In this document: one piece after another, positions 59,023-64,000 of the stretch
How positions within the stretch are numbered: position 1 is the stretch's first letter
Layout: every line of letters starts with the position of its first letter
Assembly (NCBI GenBank): GCA_031763025.1
Contig: JASSKH010000028.1
Coordinates: 9,439,359 to 9,503,358, forward strand
From: Macrocystis pyrifera
Lineage: Eukaryota > Sar > Phaeophyceae > Laminariales > Laminariaceae
Length of the DNA: 64,000 bases
Reading direction: 5' to 3'
The notes under the pieces: generated by a model
Told to the model about the DNA's origin: nothing
The model's input: only the letters and a program-made list of their open reading frames with translations
Databases searched by the model: none
Translations under genes and position numbers: made by a program

Positions 59023-60335
59023 GTGTGACCTCTCTCCTTGCTTGACGATGGTGGTGGTCCTGAAGCACGCGATCTTGATCAACCTCCCGAAACCTAACAG
59101 AGTACCAGCAGAAGGTGCTTCATGCAACTACGACGACGCGCTACAGCGGTAACTACGCAGCTGCTGCTTTTATGTTGTTGCTGCTTGCAGCGAGCGGTAA
59201 ACGAATGACTGTCGGGTATGTATACAGTAGTTTCAAGGCAACGGCATCACCATATCCGCCTGGTCATTGTGTAGTCTTCAATGCCTTCGAATCATCATGA
59301 TGTCGACCAGGCCGTTGCAGCCTTTCTTGATGATATCAGAGTTTTCGAGTAGCTTCGAATGCTTTTACGAGAAGCTCTGCGCTGAGATTTGTTGTCGGCG
59401 ATCGGGCGACCAGTTGAAACGTGAAACCGATTTGTCTACTATATGGAGATTAGAGGGATATGATTATCCAGGTTTTTCGCACGAGTAGCCGAAGTCGAAG
59501 AGGCACCTGTTACCCCGCAACATTATTTCCGATTGTTTTTTTTACTCTGTTGCTCTGTTGTTTTTTGTCTCTGGGATTTTGGATTCATGCACGCACAGGA
59601 TCTTGACAGGATACATACCTCGTAAACAGACCGGCGTCCCAGAACATCATCATCATCATCAATACGAGTATATACTAGTAGGCACGTTGGCACATTCGTC
59701 ATTCGTCACGCCCTGAGGAATGTCTCCCGCGAGCTGTACGGACTATCACGACGTGCAACAGCCCTTTCGTAACGGGGCGGCGATATCGGCCGTTCGATAT
59801 CGTTGGCGATTGTAATCTTGTTGAGAGAAGATTGGGTACATACGCATCATAGATTTACACGTACTACTGTAGGTTAGACCCGCTTAGGTACTTGATATAT
59901 CTTGCCATCCGTTACCTGTAAACATTCATTCGCCCCACTCAGAAGATGAAGAAAAGGGGGTCGTCTCGACGACCGGTCGTAGTGGTGCTAATGCTGCTAC
60001 GTTAATACTGTAGTATCGTAGAAGTACTATACGAGGACATATTGAAGGGTGCGAAATGCGACAAACAGCGGGGTAGGGTATCGTAGCGCTTGCAGGGTGA
60101 GTTTGCTTGCGATGCTGCTATCAAGGGGCGATCGGAGTCTCTTGGTGCAATCCCCGCAGTAGGCGTGTGTGCGTGGCTCCTGAGTTAGATCAGGCAGCCC
60201 GCCGCAGAGGTGAGCACTTCAGCAGGTGTCGAGCCAACTGGTTGTTGTTCAAGCGTCAGCTCTCAGAAGAAATTATTAAAGAAAACGGCGCTCTTGTCCA
60301 GTGTCGACTATCGCTCTTGTCCAGCATGACAGGAT

Positions 60336-60410
60336 GAGGAGGAGGAGGAGAAGAGAAGAGAAGAGAAGAGAAGAGAAGAGAAGAGGAATGAAGTGAAGTG
60401 AAGTGAAGTG
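60336..60410. repeat. (GAGAA)n and (GAAGT)n microsatellites
   Basis: GAGGAG, then eight AAGAG-type units, then four GAAGT units. Confidence 0.9.
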
Positions 60411-61253
60411 GTCGAGTGTGCGTGTGCACCGCCGATCGATCACGGAGCTCTCAAGTTTCAAGGCCTCAGCATGCGGTGAAGACTAAAACTCGAACAAAAA
60501 AACTCGGCTGAACTCGAATCGGTATTTCGGGGTTCTGCCGCATGTAAACCCGAGATATCCGACTCAACAGAGTTCCACCGCATACTACTGAATCGGTATT
60601 GAACTTAAGGCCCTGCTTGTACTGCCGTAGCACTTTGTACTGCTGCTAGCAGCTGTGGTCTACTCGCTACACGCGACTATGAAAACGATCAGTGACTCGG
60701 TATAGACTACTGTCTAGTGCTGGGTAGCATGATAGCCATCCTTAATACGACCCCTCGATGGAGGTGACATAGTCTAATTTACTACATTCAACTATCAAAT
60801 TGGATTACCCAATAACTAGGTTCTAATGTACTCTTGCTTGATTCTTACTGTAAGTGTGGTAGTCTACTCCATTATATATTTTCGCAAGTTTCAACTCTCG
60901 TTACTTGGTCGGTGTACTTCCCTGTACTACTCGTCTGCCTATTTTACGTGTGCGTCCGTTGCCATGTCGCAATAAAAGTTCATTACTCCTTTGCGGCTTC
61001 GCAACAACATCGACCGTTCCTACTTTGCTTATGAGGGGTGACCAACCCTTGTACAGCTAATGCAACAACACGCATAACCTCCAGGGGCAACATGTAAGGG
61101 CATACTACTGCTGTGATAGGTTTAAAAGATGGACGAGCATGCAAACCGCAAAAATATCACGCAGATTTTTTATATATACCAGACAAATGTGCTCGGTACG
61201 ATAATACTTCGTACTCTAGCTAGTACGACGCCGCTATTGACTATAGTTATTAC

Positions 61254-61364
61254 TATTACGGAGGTCCATAGTTAATAGGACCTATGGTGCACATAAAAAC
61301 CTATATATTTACGTATTTTTACCAACAAAATTTGGTCCCATTAACTTTGGACCCCCGTAATAAT
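61254..61364. mobile_element. MITE, copy 4
   Basis: ATTACGGAGGTCCATAGTTA at the left and ACTTTGGACCCCCGTAATAA at the right, with core CCTATATATTTACG. Confidence 0.85.
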
Positions 61365-61789
61365 AGGAGAAATTATACCAGTCGGATAGCAGTGTTAAGT
61401 ATCATCCTTTGATTATAACACACCTTCCAAACTGGCATGCGTGGTGTTGTACTCCCCAAAGGGTGAATGAACAGTTGAAGACAGGGTTGTGTCCGAGAGA
61501 GACAAGACTGCCAAAAAATCACAACTGCATCTCAAGAATAAACCATACTTCGATGATCAGTTTGTTGACCTAGAACATAGAAATAAAGAAATAACTACGT
61601 GGCAGCCTACCACGTTTCTACCGCCCCCTCATACAAAGAAGACGTTTGGTGTTTCTACAAAAAAAACTTGCTCAAAGAGTCTACAGTAGTAGCAGCCGAA
61701 CCACGTTTCTGCCACCCTCCCATACAAAGAAGACCTGTGGTGCTACGTACTACGAGGTAAATACATCTTGCCGGTAAGTGGATGCGCCT

Positions 61790-62160
61790 CCGGGATGCAG
61801 ATGTCCCTCCCAGCAATTTAGATGATGTCCAGCGATCCCAGAAGCGATGTTCCAGCGCCTCTAAAGAGCGAAGATGTCCAGCGACCCCAGAAGCGACAAT
61901 CAAGCTGCCCTAAACGATCGATGATGATGCGGCGATTCCAGAAGACGTTCTTCCCCGGCAATCCCAGTAGATAGATGATACTGTGGCCCGATTCCGAAAA
62001 GACACTTCGGCGACCCCACGGTTCTCTCTGTTGTTAGTGCGGCGGCTCCGGACGCTCCGGCAGTCCCATCGAGCAGTGCCATAGCGATTCCTAAAGTTGT
62101 CTTTCCGGCAATCCCAAGTACTTTTGTTTGCAGCGATCCCGTGAAAGGTCTTTCTGGCGA
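61790..62160. repeat. Degenerate tandem repeat (GCGATCCCAGAAG-like)
   Basis: CAGCGATCCCAGAAGCGA, CAGCGACCCCAGAAGCGA, GGCGATTCCAGAAGACG, GGCAATCCCAGTAG and similar blocks recur at irregular 30-60 bp spacing. No gene is evident. Confidence 0.6.
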
Positions 62161-62204
62161 CCCTGCGTTGGCAAGGCTTCCCCTTGCATGGCTGGCGGTC
62201 CTTG

Positions 62205-62900
62205 CTACCTGGTAATTTTTCCCAAGTTAAAGTGCGAAGCCCCTGTCAAAGTCATCGTCAAAAATAACAACCGGCTTATGTCCGGTGTCATCGGGGCGAG
62301 TTGGGGCTCCCATCGCAGCAGCGGTGTGCGTACGACTCGCCTTTGGGTGCGTAGCCCCTCGCGCGTAGCAGTCGGCGTCGTTGTGCGTGGTCGTCTTGCG
62401 CACAGAGCACGACTCCTGCCCAGCACTGCCCCTTGATCCAGATTTCTTCTTCCGGCCGGCAGGCTTTGATGCTTTTCCCGTGGGCCTTGGTAGGCACGGC
62501 GCAGGCGCTCCTGTAATGCCCTGGCTTGCCGCAGTTGTGGCAGATAATAGCACTGGGATCAGGTGATGTTGATGCTTCTGTCATGGCCGTGCCACGTCCA
62601 GCAATCCGTCTCGTTTCGTTTCTCGACAGCCCGTCCAGGTAGAGGTGACGCAGTACAGACAGGCTGAGTCTTCAGCAGATCGAAGTCTGGGTCCTTCCAG
62701 GTCATCAGCTTGACGTCCCGGTACTCTTTCGTGAGACCTTGGAGAACGATGCCGGTGAAGTGCCTGTCCGTGATAGGTTCCTCCATCTCGGTCAGTAGGT
62801 AGCGCAGTCGCGTGAGCTCCTTTAAGTTGTTGTCTTGGTCCTGTCCCGGGCGTCAAGCTCGTAGTCGCGATTGCCTCCTGTGTAGCGAGTATCGTCTCGG
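62205..62900 (-). mobile_element. Degraded copia Gag fragment
   Basis: The minus strand encodes MEEPITDRHFTGIVLQGLTK and YRDVKLMTWKDPDFDLLK, then the CCHC zinc knuckle CHNCGKPGHYRSAC, then HPKASRTHTAAAMGAPTRP. Three frames are used, so frameshifts are present. The knuckle and preceding helices are those of copia-type Gag. Upstream, RDRDDTRYTGG-type sequence (to about 62900) may be the Gag N-terminal half. Integrase and RT are absent on this side. Confidence 0.8.
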
Positions 62901-63057
62901 TCGTGATCTTGTAGTATTTCGACTCCAGATCCTTGACGGCCTTTTACTCCGTTGGGGCGAGTTCCCCGTGCCCCTTTGCATGCTTCGTTATCAGCAGCGC
63001 CGCCGGTTTCTCGGTGATCAAGTACTGGTAGAGGATAGCAGTAGGAGAGGCTTCGGT

Positions 63058-63675
63058 GTCTGAAAGCGACCCGCGAGTAAGGCGGCAGGCAGAGCCAGGA
63101 GATGCTGGTTATGTTGCCGCGGGGAACTTTCGCACTGCCGGAGATGGGGATACCACGGCACCGGGACACTCGTCCCCCCTCCCGAGACAGCCCAACGCCA
63201 CTCCAACGACGGCGGGAGCCACAACCGAAGGGACGGACCCGGCGCGGGAGAGCAACCCTTTAGCAGCAGGAGTGACACCACCGGAAGGTGAAGCCCCATC
63301 GCCAGAAGGCGAGCCGGGGGTAAGAGGGCAGGCGGAACCAGGGCATGCTGCTTCGGTAGCCCCGGGGAACCCCCACACCGCCAGGGACAGGGAGGCCACG
63401 GCGCCAGGACGCTCGCCCCCCCCTCTGACACAGCCCAGTATCACCCCGGCAACAACTGGAGCAACTGCGTCCACGCCCACCGGCGCAGTAGGGGGTGGGG
63501 GGAGCGCAAGAGGCAGGCGAGGTCGACCGCGCGGATTTGGAAGGGGATCACGAGCGGCGATAAGTGGAAGAGGGGTCGCCACGAGCCGGGGGAGCATCTC
63601 TCGACCCGGGAGCGGCGAGCCGCCCCTGACCCCTGGCGAGGAAGGGGGTGGCGATGGAGGGAGTGAACTTCGCAG
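63058..63675 (+). CDS. Low-complexity exon with internal duplication and RGG-like tail
   Basis: The plus frame is open without stop and ends at an excellent donor, CGCAG|GTAAGG. It encodes two diverged repeats (VRRQAEPGDAGYVAAGNF / VRGQAEPGHAASVAPGNP, each with a TAPGHSS- or TAPGRSP-like part) and then RGRRGRPRGFGRGSR, an RGG-type nucleic-acid-binding tail. The opposite strand is also open for 228 codons because of GC content. The donor and repeat conservation favour plus. Start and acceptor are uncertain. Confidence 0.4.
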
Positions 63676-63679
63676 GTAA

Positions 63680-64000
63680 GGAGGGGACGGAGAAGGAGGA
63701 GGTCCAGCACCAGGGAGCGTATCGAAACTTGCATCGCAGACGACCAAAGCTGCACGACCTGCGGGGGTTGTAGAGCAACGATTGCTCGGGGACACCGAGT
63801 GGTGGGGTTACCTTGTGGACGCCAATATGCAATGCATGCGCGGTGCGTGGTGAATGCAGCCAGGTGAAGCGGGGCGCAGGCGCCGCTGCTCTGCGGCGCT
63901 AGGGGATGCACAGTTCGTCATGGAATACGGGAAACACTAGAAGCGGCAGTTCAGGCAGACCCCGGACTGCGCGTTACGGCAGCGGGACTCGGAGGGAGAC
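63680..64000. other. Right edge, nothing recognised
   Basis: GC-rich sequence with no assignable motif; it may be an intron of the exon ending at 63675. Confidence 0.3.

Larger units (their letters stand above)
58360..62200. other. Gene-poor stretch
   Basis: Contains a tRNA-like sequence at 58935-59022 and a possible gag-like fragment at 59047-59150 (AILINLPKPNRVPAEGA, not assigned). Also present: a GAGAA/GAAGT microsatellite (60336-60410), MITE copy 4 (61254-61364) and a degenerate tandem repeat (61790-62160). No splice-supported gene was found. Confidence 0.45.

Noticed and set aside
63109-63795. 228-codon minus-strand frame
   Set aside because: Pro/Gly/Ala-rich reading opposite the plus-strand exon. 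No motif and no splice support.

Overview
The window looks like nuclear DNA of a eukaryote with small exons, long GT-AG introns, abundant microsatellites and homopolymers, and many decayed transposons. The gene style, the Ty1/copia and LINE relics and the protein types fit a multicellular stramenopile. A brown alga is my best guess, inferred from general resemblance only. Most long open frames are not genes; real coding was recognised exon by exon from protein motifs plus matching splice sites and phases.

Layout. (1) 74-3853, minus: three exons of a dienoyl-CoA isomerase (ECH1 type) that runs off the left edge. (2) About 7.6-20.1 kb, minus: a chain of spliced exons encoding coiled-coil segments (15.5-20.1 kb) and, downstream, a segment ending like a protein kinase C-lobe (8365-8562). 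This may be one large gene or two. It is invaded by a LINE, a short LINE-like repeat and a 1.2 kb hAT-like element, and it contains an inverted duplication. (3) 20.1-35 kb, plus and minus: a transposon-rich block holding short interspersed repeats, two unrelated degraded LINEs, a degraded copia element split by a 1.5 kb GGAAGT foldback array, and tRNA-like foldback repeats. (4) 35.3-38.9 kb: the last exon of an unknown plus-strand gene, tRNA-like SINE heads and GTGGG minisatellites. (5) 39326-52795, plus: a five-exon gene whose product combines a membrane anchor, a canonical plus a degenerate EF-hand, a SAM domain, a fibronectin III domain, a second membrane span, a basic tail and a FYVE-like zinc finger. 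This is the most striking gene here and is organised like the ER calcium sensor STIM. (6) 54596-58357, minus: a charged coiled-coil protein of unknown function in at least four exons. (7) 58.4-64 kb: mostly non-coding, with a MITE, a tRNA-like sequence, a degraded copia gag fragment (minus) and a low-complexity RGG-rich exon (plus).

The most interesting mobile-DNA signal is a LINE and a short non-autonomous repeat that both end in AATGAGTAC(G) followed by a C-run instead of poly(A). Their copies sit in G/C homopolymers, several with target-site duplications that contain the G-run. Three exons break frame at homopolymers or microsatellites, so some breaks may be assembly errors rather than pseudogenes.
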